This document shows positions 19,492 through 29,086 of a stretch of DNA of 64,000 nt, piece after piece. The number at the start of each line of letters is the position of its first letter. Position 1 is the stretch's first letter. Below the pieces are notes generated by a model that was given only the letters and a program-made list of their open reading frames with translations, had not been told where the DNA came from and ran no database searches. This stretch comes from an uncultured Bartonella sp. (GTDB taxonomy: Bacteria > Pseudomonadota > Alphaproteobacteria > Rhizobiales > Rhizobiaceae). The DNA is taken from NCBI RefSeq assembly GCF_945277285.1, contig NZ_CALYPR010000003.1, positions 124,001-188,000 on the forward strand, written 5' to 3'. A program made the translations under genes and the position numbers.

Positions 19492-21531
19492 ATGGCGACT
19501 ATTCGGAAACCTATGACTGCAGCCCAACTCTTTATTTTGATTATATTGGCGGTATTGGGAGCTTTTGCATTGGCTTATATCGCTCTTAATCGGGGTGAAG
19601 CTATTAATGCTATGTGGATTGTGGTGGCTGCGGTATGTGTTTATCTTGTTGCTTACCGCCTATATGGGCTTTTTATTTCCAACACGGTTTTGCAGGCGGA
19701 TAGCACAAGGATGACGCCGGCTTACCGACGCAATGACGGCCTCGATTACGTGCCGACGGATAAAAATATTCTGTTTGGACATCATTTTGCTGCAATTGCG
19801 GGTGCCGGGCCATTGGTTGGGCCAGTGCTTGCTGCACAAATGGGCTATCTTCCAGGACTTCTCTGGATATTGGCGGGGTGTGTTCTGGCTGGTGCAGTGC
19901 AGGATTTCATGGTTTTGTTTATTTCGACGCGAAGGGATGGACGTTCTCTCGGCGAGCTGGTGCGCGAGGAAATGGGGGATGTCGCGGGTGTTATCGCACT
20001 TATCGCGTGTTTTATGATTATGATTATCATTCTTGGTGTTTTGGCAATGGTTGTTGTCAAAGCTTTGGCTGGCAGTTCATGGGGCACATACACTGTTGCA
20101 TTTACAATTCCACTTGCTTTTTTGATGGGGATTTACCTTCGTTATATCCGCCCCGGAAGGATAGGAGAAGTTTCCGTTATCGGTCTGGTGCTGTTGTTGT
20201 TCGGAATTGTCTCGGGCGGTTGGATCAAAGACAGTGCTTATGCATGGTGGTTTCAATATGAGGCGACCACCCTTACTTTAATGATTATTATTTACGGTTT
20301 TGTCGCCGCAGTTCTACCTGTGTGGCTTTTATTGGCACCGCGCGATTACCTATCTACCTTTTTAAAAATTGGAACGATTATTGCCTTGGCAATTGGCATT
20401 GTCATTTTTCGACCGATGCTGGAAATGCCAGCTCTTACAAAATATATTGATGGTTCGGGGCCAGTGTGGGGCGGCAATCTTTTTCCATTTCTGTTTATTA
20501 CGATAGCATGCGGTGCGGTATCCGGTTTCCATGCGCTTATTTCTTCTGGAACCACACCGAAAATGTTGTCTAACGAGGATCAGGCATGTTTTATCGGTTA
20601 TGGTGGCATGTTGATGGAGTCTTTCGTTGCGATTATGGCTTTAATTGCCGCTTGTGTTATTAACCCTGGCGTATATTTTTCGATGAATTCTCCGTTAAGT
20701 GTGCTTTTGCCGGCAGGCACCGGTGATCTTGTACAGTCAGCAGCAACAGTGGTTTCTGGTTGGGGATTTAATATCACTCCGGAGATTTTGACGAATATTG
20801 CCCATGAAGTGGGAGAGGAATCCATTATTGCTAAAACCGGAGGAGCACCAACCTTGGCGGTCGGTATGGCACACATTCTCCACAATGCTTTAGGCGGATG
20901 GATGAGTATGTCATTCTGGTATCATTTTGCTATTCTGTTTGAAGCATTATTTATTTTGACCGCAGTTGATGCGGGTACCCGTTCTGCTCGGTTCATGCTG
21001 CAAGATCTTTTGGGCATTGTATTTCCTCATATGCACAAAACAGATAATCTGTTTGCCAATTTGGTGGCTACGGCATTGGTGGTGTTGATGTGGGGATATT
21101 TTGTCTATCAAGGTGCTGTTGATCCGAAAGGTGGTATCTATTCGCTCTGGCCGCTGTTCGGCATTGCAAACCAGATGCTAGCAGCGATAGCTTTGTTGCT
21201 ATGTACAGTTGTCTTGTTCAAATTGAAGCAACAACGCTATGCATGGGTGGCTATTTTGCCAGCAACGTGGTTGTTTGTTTGTACAATGACCGCTGGTTGG
21301 CAAAAAGTTTTTGATAGCAAATTGAGCTTTTTTGTTGCAGCCGGAAAGGCAGCGACCAGACAGCAAGCTATTGGCAATTATGTCAATGGTATTTTGACAG
21401 CCGCGTTTATGATTGTCGTTTTGACTTTGACATTATTTGCCATCAGAGGTGCTCTACAAGCGCTTAGAAGCGATAAGCCGACGGTTCATGAACTTCCCTA
21501 TGAGCCGTTTCTAGAAAAAACAGCCAGATGA
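19492..21531 (+). CDS. cstA: Carbon starvation protein CstA (peptide/pyruvate-type transporter)
   Basis: 679-aa inner-membrane protein with about 16-18 helices, of the CstA/BtsT family, which imports pyruvate and possibly peptides during nutrient limitation. Landmark segments: RRNDGLDYVPTDKNILFGHH, FAAIAGAGPLVGPVLAAQMG, GAVQDFMVLFISTRRDGRS, FHALISSGTTPKMLSNE, and LFEALFILTAVDAGTRSARFMLQD split across helices. The start at ATG 19492 is set by GGAGGA just upstream; an in-frame TTG at 19426 would add 22 unlikely residues. The short YbdD-type gene follows, as in most cstA loci. Confidence 0.94.
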   Translation: MATIRKPMTAAQLFILIILAVLGAFALAYIALNRGEAINAMWIVVAAVCVYLVAYRLYGLFISNTVLQADSTRMTPAYRRNDGLDYVPTDKNILFGHHFAAIAGAGPLVGPVLAAQMGYLPGLLWILAGCVLAGAVQDFMVLFISTRRDGRSLGELVREEMGDVAGVIALIACFMIMIIILGVLAMVVVKALAGSSWGTYTVAFTIPLAFLMGIYLRYIRPGRIGEVSVIGLVLLLFGIVSGGWIKDSAYAWWFQYEATTLTLMIIIYGFVAAVLPVWLLLAPRDYLSTFLKIGTIIALAIGIVIFRPMLEMPALTKYIDGSGPVWGGNLFPFLFITIACGAVSGFHALISSGTTPKMLSNEDQACFIGYGGMLMESFVAIMALIAACVINPGVYFSMNSPLSVLLPAGTGDLVQSAATVVSGWGFNITPEILTNIAHEVGEESIIAKTGGAPTLAVGMAHILHNALGGWMSMSFWYHFAILFEALFILTAVDAGTRSARFMLQDLLGIVFPHMHKTDNLFANLVATALVVLMWGYFVYQGAVDPKGGIYSLWPLFGIANQMLAAIALLLCTVVLFKLKQQRYAWVAILPATWLFVCTMTAGWQKVFDSKLSFFVAAGKAATRQQAIGNYVNGILTAAFMIVVLTLTLFAIRGALQALRSDKPTVHELPYEPFLEKTAR

Positions 21532-21633
21532 AATAAACAAAATGTCCGGATTGGGTCATAAAAGGTGTATTGCGAAAATTGGTATAGTGGTGCTTAACCA
21601 ACACTATATCAGCAGCAGCGGAGGGGTTTCATC

Positions 21634-21831
21634 ATGTGCATGAATTTTTTTGATGTTGGAAAATTTCTTGGCAAAACAGCAAAGCTCATGGTTGGTGTTC
21701 CTGATTACGACAATTATGTTTCTCACATGAAACTGGTTCATCCCGATCAACAGCCAATGTCTTACAACGAATTTTTCCGTGAACGACAAGAGGCACGCTA
21801 TGGTGGCAAAGGTGGATTTAAATGCTGTTAA
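21634..21831 (+). CDS. YbdD/YjiX family small protein
   Basis: 65-aa protein of the YbdD/YjiX (DUF466) family, almost always found downstream of cstA or btsT. The conserved core [19 protein letters not shown], then the motif [17 protein letters not shown], is intact. The end GGFKCC carries the usual terminal cysteines. It is probably a partner or regulator of the transporter; the mechanism is not established to my knowledge. It lies about 100 bp behind cstA on the same strand. Confidence 0.92.
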   Translation: MCMNFFDVGKFLGKTAKLMVGVPDYDNYVSHMKLVHPDQQPMSYNEFFRERQEARYGGKGGFKCC

Positions 21832-21882
21832 CAGTAAATGAAATTCACTGTTCAAATAATAAGTAGATAGTGGGCTAAAAAA

Positions 21883-22143
21883 ATGAAAACAAATGCTTTC
21901 ATTTTCTTGTGTTTATTCGCATTGAGTGGATGTTTGACATTAAGTGGGGTCTATCGTGTCACTGCAGAGGACAAAACAGGTAAGCCAATAAATACCAAAG
22001 TTAATATGGTAGCCGAAGGTAGTGGAATATATCCCGTAAGAAATGCCGTGTGCAGAGTTTATCCAGGCGCAGTTATTCGTATCAGGAATGTTGACACCAA
22101 TCAGGAACTGAAAAGCGAAAGCCCTTATCATTGTTCTAACTAA
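21883..22143 (+). CDS. Small lipoprotein of unknown function
   Basis: 86-aa predicted lipoprotein: MKTNAFIFLCLFALSGC gives a clear lipobox (LSGC, Cys 17). The mature part (about 70 aa) has three further cysteines near GCLTLSG, AVCRVYPG and YHCSN, which could form a disulfide in the periplasm, and is predicted mostly beta. No family was recognised. It is preceded by a purine-poor leader, and the start ATG is the only good one. It follows ybdD by 51 bp, so it could be the tail of the cstA unit. Confidence 0.65.
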   Translation: MKTNAFIFLCLFALSGCLTLSGVYRVTAEDKTGKPINTKVNMVAEGSGIYPVRNAVCRVYPGAVIRIRNVDTNQELKSESPYHCSN

Positions 22144-22536
22144 TCATCGAGTAGCAAAGTGATACAGGAAGTTGTTTTTTATAACTCTGAACTGAAGGTC
22201 GATCGGTTTGATTTAATGTACATTAATGGATAGAACCTTAACGCGCCGTTAGGTGGTCTTTGAGAAAATCATCCTCTACCAACTGTTCATATTTTAAAAG
22301 TTATCCATAATAATTAAATGAAAACCGAAGCCATTGATAGTGTCTCTAATATTATACAGTTTAGCGAGATTGAGATAGCTTTTTGCATCATTTAATGGCT
22401 TCGGTCATTGTCTTTTATATGTAAAAATCGAACTGCCAACTCAGCATTACAAAATTATTTGAAGAACTGCTAGTTGAACGAATAGCCGTCAATAATCAGG
22501 ATGGCACAGACAAAGCTATTCGTACTATAACTTTGT
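22144..22536. other. Intergenic region with a wide inverted repeat
   Basis: No gene is supported between the small lipoprotein and the convergent acvB. The only clear structure is the 12-bp inverted repeat at 22324-22405. Confidence 0.5.
22324..22405. repeat. 12-bp inverted repeat with 58-base spacer
   Basis: ACCGAAGCCATT (22324-22335) is the exact reverse complement of AATGGCTTCGGT (22394-22405). The outer bases ATGA/TCAT can extend the pairing past a 2-base bulge. It lies between convergent genes. It could be a terminator-like stem, a small RNA or a miniature repeat. Confidence 0.6.
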
Positions 22537-23964
22537 TTACTCCTTAGATGAAGCTGACGGGTTAACGTTGGTTTTTTCAAGCTTTGCTTTATCCAGCAAA
22601 ATCGAATGTAGCGATTTGGCAAGACTTTTATAATCTTCATCAAAATGGTGCCCACCGGGCAGCTTGATACGTTGCATTGCACTCAAAGAGGGGTCAGGGC
22701 AAGCCGTATCGTCTTCATCTTCTCCATAAATGCAAACGGTTTTATCCATGGGCATATTTTTCATCTGATCAAGAACGGGTGTGTCACCCGCACCACCGAG
22801 CCATCCATCAATTGAAATCTGGAAATCGGCGGTTTTGGACAGGCCCATGAGTGCAATCATGACTGTCTGGTTTTTGACAGATTGATCAAGTACTTCCCAT
22901 GCAAAAGGCAAGACATCGGCTCCAAAAGAATAGCCGAAAAGAGCAACTGGCAAACGCTGTTGCGGGTCGGCTTCCAGAACGAGCTGTTCAATATCCTTTG
23001 CTATTTCTTCAGGCGTACGTGTACTCCAGAAATAGCGCAAAGAATCAATGCCAATCACGTGGATATCCTGACTTTGAAGGAGATCGCCAATTTCCATATC
23101 GATATCTCGCCAGCCTCCGTCACCGGAAAAGAAGATGACAAGTGCTTTTGCAGAATTTTTTGACGGCATGTCGATAATTGGTAAATCGGCATCGGCAGAA
23201 TCACGAATAGCATAATCAAGTGCTGTATCGACCGATGTTTTCAAACGCGACTCAAACGCCGGATCGTTGATCAAAGCCGCAATTTTTTCACGAGCAGCTT
23301 GTCTGCTATCGTTACTCTCACCCGTTTTTGAAATTATTGTAACAGGCGAAGGAACCTTTGCCCCTATTTCATAGCTATAACCGCCGTCAGCCGTTTTTGT
23401 GGCTTCTGCATCTTCCGTGCATGATGGCAGACGGGTGTGAGAGGACAAAGATGGGTCAAGGACAACTGTGCCGGCCAACGTATTTTCAGGAGAATCAGCG
23501 GCAGCAGCATAGGAAAGTGTTCCTCCTTCACCAATTCCTACCACTACAGGATGAAAGTAGACATCAAGGTCCAATCGGCGCAAAATGTCTTTGGATAAAG
23601 CTTCCAAATCAGAAACCAAATAAACGCATTCTCCATCCTCTTTATTCAATTCTTCCAGCCATTTATCAAAATTGACAGAGGCGACGATAAGGTTACGCTT
23701 CAATAATGCAGCGGTCATGTCCGTCTCACGTGTTTTCGGTCCGCCGACATCGGAAATCAGGATCACGAGACCTCTTATGTCGCCTTGAGGCAGATAGACA
23801 GGAATGTCCGTAAATCGCTCGCCTTCGGCATATACAATCGGCGATGTTGAGCCGATAAAACCAGCCCATAAACGATTAATTTTGCCACGATGGAGACTAC
23901 CATAAACCACTGCCACTACAATGAGTACGGTAAGAACCAGTAAAAGTATACGTCGAATTGTCAT
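22537..23964 (-). CDS. acvB: AcvB/VirJ family periplasmic lysyl-phosphatidylglycerol hydrolase
   Basis: 475-aa protein with an N-terminal membrane anchor/signal (IRRILLLVLTVLIVVAVVYG) and two halves, as in Agrobacterium AcvB. The C-terminal VirJ-type alpha/beta hydrolase contains ALVIFFSGDGGWRDID, nucleophile elbow LFGYSFGADVLPF (Ser about residue 340) and a late His in LPGGHHFDEDY. AcvB/AtvA proteins hydrolyse lysyl-phosphatidylglycerol made by the neighbouring LpiA and are needed for acid tolerance, and for virulence in Agrobacterium (family knowledge). The ATG overlaps the lpiA stop codon (ATGA, 23961-23964), so the pair is co-translated in the order lpiA-acvB. Length is as expected. Confidence 0.88.
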   Translation of the reverse strand: MTIRRILLLVLTVLIVVAVVYGSLHRGKINRLWAGFIGSTSPIVYAEGERFTDIPVYLPQGDIRGLVILISDVGGPKTRETDMTAALLKRNLIVASVNFDKWLEELNKEDGECVYLVSDLEALSKDILRRLDLDVYFHPVVVGIGEGGTLSYAAAADSPENTLAGTVVLDPSLSSHTRLPSCTEDAEATKTADGGYSYEIGAKVPSPVTIISKTGESNDSRQAAREKIAALINDPAFESRLKTSVDTALDYAIRDSADADLPIIDMPSKNSAKALVIFFSGDGGWRDIDMEIGDLLQSQDIHVIGIDSLRYFWSTRTPEEIAKDIEQLVLEADPQQRLPVALFGYSFGADVLPFAWEVLDQSVKNQTVMIALMGLSKTADFQISIDGWLGGAGDTPVLDQMKNMPMDKTVCIYGEDEDDTACPDPSLSAMQRIKLPGGHHFDEDYKSLAKSLHSILLDKAKLEKTNVNPSASSKE

Positions 23965-26585
23965 TTGCGTAGAAACTCCAGTGGGTTGCCGTTGATCAGT
24001 GTTGTAACATCAAACAGAACTTTAGCGGTTTCAAAACCGCCGGGGCAGATAAGATAATGAGGAGACCAGACCGGATCGAATTTATCCTTGAATGCTTTAA
24101 GACCATCAAAATGATAAAGATCGCGCCCTCTTCGATAAATGAATGAACCGATGCGTTGCCAGCGGGCAGCCAATCGGTTGGCCGAAAGACCTGCCAAAGG
24201 AGCAGCGCCCAGATTAAACCACTGGAATCCTTGTTCTTTGCCATAAAGCAACAAGTGTGCAAACAGCGCATCCATCATAACTTTTGATACATTTGGCAGA
24301 TAACGCATCATATCGACGGTTATTTCGTTGTGGTTGCCACTTTTCCAGACATTGGCAAAAGCAACAATCTGATCGTCTTTTGTCATGACAGCGACATCGT
24401 AACGCTTGAGAAAATCTTCATTGAAATAACCAATGGAAAAACGTTTTTCGGCGCCTGATTTTGAAGCAAGCCATGTGTCTGAAACATGGCGCAGTGCCAA
24501 AAGATGTTTTTCGACGTCTTGCGCAGGAATAATCGAAAAGGCAAGGCCTTCGCGAGACGCTTTGCGTTCGGCATATCGAAATGGTTGGCGTTTTGGGCCT
24601 TCAAGCGAAAAATCGGGCAAATAGACTTTTGCCACCTCTCCAAGTTTGATTGCAGAAAGCCCCATGTCGAGATAAAGCGGCAAATGACGTGGGCCGACAC
24701 CGTAGAAAACAGTTCGTAAAGCTGCATTATCCGCGTGTTTACGAAATTCCCATGCAAGGTCATTGACCACTTTTTCGTCATTGCTAACTGGTTCACCCAA
24801 AGCGATGAGACTGCCTCCGGATTTGCTATACATAATAAATCCGTTTTCATCGGGAGAAATGAGAAACTGCTTGTCACCTAAAAGTGCAAGCGCCGTGTCA
24901 GACAAGGGAGATTGGGCAACAAGTTTGGGTATACAATCCGGGATTGTTGTATCACGTTTTGCACGTTTACGAAGCGGGCGGTGGATAATGTTATAAAGTG
25001 CCGCGATAAAGACAACGGAAAAAATGACAACACTTGCCCTCAAAAAACGCGGTGCATTGGCATTCCATGCAAAACTCCACCATAGTTCATTTGAATATTC
25101 GACATGACGGTAGACAAAAAAGCCAAGCCAGATAACGGCGCAGACAAAAGCAGCAATGCTTGCAAGCCAGCCCCAACTAATGGTCAGACCATTATTGAGT
25201 GGCCGCCGATAGAATGAGCGTTTGAAACCCCACAAGATCAGCGCAAACACACATAGAATAGTCGCTTCTTCCCAATCAAGGCCTTTGGTGAGGCAAAAAA
25301 CCGCACCGGTAAGCAATAGGAAAATGGTGACAAACCATGCATTGACCAGCCGACGCGCAAGACCATATGAGACGACCAAAAGAGTGACACCGATAAGGCT
25401 TGCAGCAAGATTGGATGTTTCAATAAATATCAGCGGCAACATGTCCGAAAGAACATCGAGTCTTATGCGACGTCCGGGGGTAACAACCGATATCAGCATA
25501 ACTACTCCGGCAAGAAAGGTTAGGCCTGCCGAAATAAATGGTATCATCGGCTCAATAATGCGCGATACCTGTGCAGCTCTGGCTGTAACCCGTTTGCGTT
25601 GACGCAACATTTCCCAGAAGGCGATACCGAGAATCGCGACAATAAGCGGAAGAATTGTATAAATTAACCGGTAGGTAAGAAGAGCAGCTACGCCTTGTGC
25701 ATTGCCGGCAAGCCCCAGTCCACCAATAAGAATGGCTTCGAAAGCGCCTAGTCCGCCAGGCGAATGGCTTACCACACCGATCACAATAGCAACAGCAAAA
25801 ACCAGATTGAAAGCGAGAAAGCCTGTTTGCAATTCGGATGGCATAAGGACATAAAGTGTGGCTGATGCCGAGGTAATATCGACAAGACCAGCAAAAATTT
25901 GCATCAATGCCCCTCGGGATCCCGGAAGTTTCAAAGATACAGGGCCAATTTTCAACTCGCGCGCGCCGCCATAAAGCCAAAGAATGAGCGCCACAAGAAC
26001 GAGGATGATAACAATACCGGCAATACGGTCAGCCAAAAGGTTGAATGATCCAAGTAAAGGGAGATTTTCAGGTTCGAACGCAAGTGCAAAGCCGATCACG
26101 GTTAACAATGCGAACCACATTGAAAACCAGGACATACTGATAATACGTCCGATGTCGGCAAGGCCGACGCCTTCTCCGGCATAAACGCGATAGCGCAGGG
26201 CCCCCCCTGTTAAAAATGAAAAGCCAAGGGCGTTAGAGACAGCATAACCGGCCGATCCGGCAAGAGCAGCAACAGGTGTCGAGATTTTTCCGGGTGCAAT
26301 CGTGCGGGCTGCTACAACGTCATAAAGAGCTATCCCGCAAAAGCTCAAAATAGTAAAGAAAAGTGCCGATAAAAGGGTAGGCGTGGTGTAGCTTTTAAAT
26401 GCTTCCAGTGTATCATGTCGGGAAGTAGTCTTTAAAAGTTCCCATAAAACGAAAAACGAAATTGCAGCTATGGCAATACCTAAAAGAGGAACAACAGATG
26501 TTTTTGCCAGATGTAGAAGACGTGACGGTTGTGCTGATGCCTTAATACCCACCGCGTTTTCATCCAGTTTTTTTTCGGTTGCCAT
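23961..26585 (-). CDS. lpiA: Lysyl-phosphatidylglycerol synthase/flippase (LpiA, MprF type)
   Basis: 874-aa inner-membrane protein. About 14 helices in the N-terminal two thirds (flippase part, with the SHSPGGLGAFEAILIGG motif) are followed by a cytoplasmic GNAT-fold DUF2156 synthase domain that moves lysine from Lys-tRNA to phosphatidylglycerol. Synthase landmarks: GDKQFLISPDENGFIMYS, GEPVSNDEKVVNDLAWEF, ITVDMMRYLPNVSKVMMDAL, and FQWFNLGAAPLAGLS. Lysylated lipid lowers negative surface charge and gives resistance to cationic peptides and acid. The downstream acvB overlaps by 4 bp. The upstream 190-bp gap to ccdA is divergent and AT-rich. Confidence 0.92.
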   Translation of the reverse strand: MATEKKLDENAVGIKASAQPSRLLHLAKTSVVPLLGIAIAAISFFVLWELLKTTSRHDTLEAFKSYTTPTLLSALFFTILSFCGIALYDVVAARTIAPGKISTPVAALAGSAGYAVSNALGFSFLTGGALRYRVYAGEGVGLADIGRIISMSWFSMWFALLTVIGFALAFEPENLPLLGSFNLLADRIAGIVIILVLVALILWLYGGARELKIGPVSLKLPGSRGALMQIFAGLVDITSASATLYVLMPSELQTGFLAFNLVFAVAIVIGVVSHSPGGLGAFEAILIGGLGLAGNAQGVAALLTYRLIYTILPLIVAILGIAFWEMLRQRKRVTARAAQVSRIIEPMIPFISAGLTFLAGVVMLISVVTPGRRIRLDVLSDMLPLIFIETSNLAASLIGVTLLVVSYGLARRLVNAWFVTIFLLLTGAVFCLTKGLDWEEATILCVFALILWGFKRSFYRRPLNNGLTISWGWLASIAAFVCAVIWLGFFVYRHVEYSNELWWSFAWNANAPRFLRASVVIFSVVFIAALYNIIHRPLRKRAKRDTTIPDCIPKLVAQSPLSDTALALLGDKQFLISPDENGFIMYSKSGGSLIALGEPVSNDEKVVNDLAWEFRKHADNAALRTVFYGVGPRHLPLYLDMGLSAIKLGEVAKVYLPDFSLEGPKRQPFRYAERKASREGLAFSIIPAQDVEKHLLALRHVSDTWLASKSGAEKRFSIGYFNEDFLKRYDVAVMTKDDQIVAFANVWKSGNHNEITVDMMRYLPNVSKVMMDALFAHLLLYGKEQGFQWFNLGAAPLAGLSANRLAARWQRIGSFIYRRGRDLYHFDGLKAFKDKFDPVWSPHYLICPGGFETAKVLFDVTTLINGNPLEFLRK

Positions 26586-26776
26586 GAGAATCCTTTTAAA
26601 TGATTGTTTTGTTCGCCATTAGCGCCTTGTTTGGGGTTTTATTGTGGTACGCAAACTATATAATCTTTCATATTTTTGCGATGAAATATTTTTTTGAAAA
26701 AATTTCCAAAAAAATGACGGTTTTCATATCGGTTAATATAAGCTAAAAACAGTGCAAACTTTACGGAACGAGACAG

Positions 26777-27565
26777 TTGTTTTCAGAATTATCGACATTC
26801 GGGGTGTTTTTAGGCGGCGCACTATCGTTTCTCTCGCCTTGTGTTTTGCCGCTGGTGCCTCCTTATTTATGCTATATGGCGGGTGTGAGCGTTGAAGATT
26901 TCCGCAACAGCGATACGCAGAATAAACAGCCAGTCCGTCTAGCATTGTTTATTGCGGCTATTGCATTCTCGTTGGGTTTTTCAACAGTTTTTATTGCACT
27001 TGGTGCGACAGCTAGCTCAATTGGTCAATTTATCGGCCAGTACCGCGATATGTTCGCTTTGATTGCCGGCATCATCATTATTATTTTCGGGCTTAATTTC
27101 TTAGGTGTATTCAGAATAGGCCTGCTTGCACGTGAAGTTCGTTTTCAGACAAGAAAAACTCCTGCCGGGCCTATTGGGGCGTATATTATCGGCTTGGCCT
27201 TTGCGTTTGGCTGGACCCCGTGCGTTGGACCTGTGCTGGGACCTATTTTAACATTTGCCGGAACAAAAGATTCAGTTGGGGAAGGAGCGTTTCTCCTTGG
27301 GATCTATTCTCTCGGTCTTGCTATTCCTTTTATTTTAGCTGCACTTTTTTCCAACTTTTTTATGTGGTTTTTGGGCTCGTTCAGGATGCACTTGGGCAAG
27401 GTCGAAAAAATCATAGGAGTTTTATTGATTATTGCAGGAATTTTGTTTCTAACCGGCGATATGCAGAATGTGTCATTCTGGTTATTGGAAAAATATCCGT
27501 CTTTGAGCAGTGTTGAGGCATTAAGCTGGACTGATATTGTCAATTTTTTCCATAATCTCTTTTAG
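26777..27565 (+). CDS. ccdA: Cytochrome c biogenesis protein CcdA
   Basis: 262-aa inner-membrane thiol transporter (DsbD transmembrane family) that carries reductant from cytoplasmic thioredoxin to the periplasm for apocytochrome c reduction. Six-helix layout. The redox cysteine motifs are LSFLSPCVLPLVPPYLCYMAG (helix 1) and FGWTPCVGPVLGPIL (helix 4). The frame opens with TTG at 26777, with a partial GGAACGAG ribosome site nine bases before. No ATG lies nearby, so a non-ATG start is likely. A c-type cytochrome client, the tor cytochrome, is encoded in this window. It is followed by glmU after 17 bp. Confidence 0.9.
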   Translation: MFSELSTFGVFLGGALSFLSPCVLPLVPPYLCYMAGVSVEDFRNSDTQNKQPVRLALFIAAIAFSLGFSTVFIALGATASSIGQFIGQYRDMFALIAGIIIIIFGLNFLGVFRIGLLAREVRFQTRKTPAGPIGAYIIGLAFAFGWTPCVGPVLGPILTFAGTKDSVGEGAFLLGIYSLGLAIPFILAALFSNFFMWFLGSFRMHLGKVEKIIGVLLIIAGILFLTGDMQNVSFWLLEKYPSLSSVEALSWTDIVNFFHNLF

Positions 27566-27582
27566 ATTCCGTGGGGTAAATA

Positions 27583-28932
27583 ATGAAGCGTAGTTGTCTT
27601 TCGATTATTCTTGCAGCTGGCGAAGGTACGCGAATGAAGTCATCTTTGCCAAAGGTGCTGCATAAAATCGCAGGTTTGCCGCTTGTTTGCCATGTGGTCA
27701 GGCAAATTCAATCAATTGGTGAAGGAGAAATTGCTATCATCGTTGGTCGTGGTGCAGAAGAGGTATCATCGGTGGTAAAGGAGTTTTCGGCAAAAGCAAA
27801 ATTTTATATCCAGAACGAACGACTTGGTACAGCCCATGCAACTTTGGCTGCCCGCAAAATGTTGGAGAACAACTTTGATGATGTGTTGATCGTATTTGGT
27901 GATACGCCGCTCATCGAAGCAAAATCGCTACAACGAGCTCGCGAAGAATTGGCAAATGGTGCCGACATAGTTGCTATGGGCTTTGAAACTGGTAATCCTT
28001 CGGGCTACGGGCGTTTACTTGTTGAAAATGGAAAGCTTAAAGCAATTGTTGAAGAAAAGGACGCAACGGACGCACAGAAAAAGATAAAATTTTGTAACGG
28101 CGGTGCGATGGCTATTAATGGAAAATTGGCGCTGTCTTTGCTTGAAAAAGTTAAAAACTCTAATGCCAAAAAAGAATATTATCTGACTGATATTGTTTCT
28201 TTAGGCGTTTCACGAAAGCTTGATGTTAGAGCAATCAGGATACCTTTTGAAAATATCATTGGCGTGAATACACGTATCGAACTATCTCAGGCGGAAGCTT
28301 TGTGGCAAAAGCGCAAGGCAGATGAACTGATGTTGACCGGTGTGACGATGTTGCAACCGGAGAGCGTTCATCTTTCTTATGATACAGAAATTGGAAGCAA
28401 TGTTATTATTGAGCCAAATGTATTTTTTGGAACGAAAGTCAAAGTAAAATCGGGTGCAATTATCCACGCTTTTAGTCACTTGGAAGGGGCAACTGTTGAA
28501 GAAAGCGCCGAGATTGGACCTTATGCACGGCTACGTCCCGGTGCGATGATAGAAAAATATGCGAAAGTCGGAAATTTTTGTGAAGTTAAAAAAGCAAAAA
28601 TTGGCGAGGGGGCAAAAGTCAACCATCTCACTTATATTGGTGATGCAGAAATTGGTGCTCATTCCAATATTGGTGCCGGTACGATTACTTGCAATTATGA
28701 CGGCTTTAATAAATGGCAGACTATTATTGGTTCGGATGCTTTTATTGGTTCGAATTCGGCATTAGTGGCACCTGTAAAAATTGGCGACGGGGCTTATATT
28801 GCATCAGGAAGTGTAATAACCGATAACGTTCCGGAAAATAGCGTCGCATTTGGTCGCGCACGGCAGACAAATAAAGAAGGACGAGCGGAAGCATTAAGAC
28901 ACCGTTTTTCCTCATTGAAGAATAAAAGATAG
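27583..28932 (+). CDS. glmU: Bifunctional GlmU (UDP-GlcNAc pyrophosphorylase / GlcN-1-P acetyltransferase)
   Basis: 449-aa cytosolic enzyme making UDP-N-acetylglucosamine for peptidoglycan and lipid A. The uridyltransferase domain has [20 protein letters not shown] (residues about 10-29), [13 protein letters not shown] and FGDTPLIEA. From about residue 250 the left-handed beta-helix hexapeptide repeats begin ([19 protein letters not shown]), with acetyltransferase residues in [20 protein letters not shown] and [15 protein letters not shown]. It precedes glmS by 154 bp, so the two consecutive hexosamine-pathway genes form a functional pair. Confidence 0.97.
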   Translation: MKRSCLSIILAAGEGTRMKSSLPKVLHKIAGLPLVCHVVRQIQSIGEGEIAIIVGRGAEEVSSVVKEFSAKAKFYIQNERLGTAHATLAARKMLENNFDDVLIVFGDTPLIEAKSLQRAREELANGADIVAMGFETGNPSGYGRLLVENGKLKAIVEEKDATDAQKKIKFCNGGAMAINGKLALSLLEKVKNSNAKKEYYLTDIVSLGVSRKLDVRAIRIPFENIIGVNTRIELSQAEALWQKRKADELMLTGVTMLQPESVHLSYDTEIGSNVIIEPNVFFGTKVKVKSGAIIHAFSHLEGATVEESAEIGPYARLRPGAMIEKYAKVGNFCEVKKAKIGEGAKVNHLTYIGDAEIGAHSNIGAGTITCNYDGFNKWQTIIGSDAFIGSNSALVAPVKIGDGAYIASGSVITDNVPENSVAFGRARQTNKEGRAEALRHRFSSLKNKR

Positions 28933-29086
28933 GATTAGGCAGAAAGTTGCCATTTTTAAGGTTTAAAAGCACTGAAGTGCTGTTTTTAAAACTATAAAAC
29001 AGTTTCAATGAAAAATTTTAGTGGTTTTTTATCTGTTGCGCTAACTAAACGGATAAAAGTATTTTAAGCCTGAAGCGGAGTTTGAT

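Noticed and set aside
28933..29086. Possible glmS ribozyme
   Set aside because: The interval lacks the ribozyme core, and the element is typical of Gram-positive bacteria.
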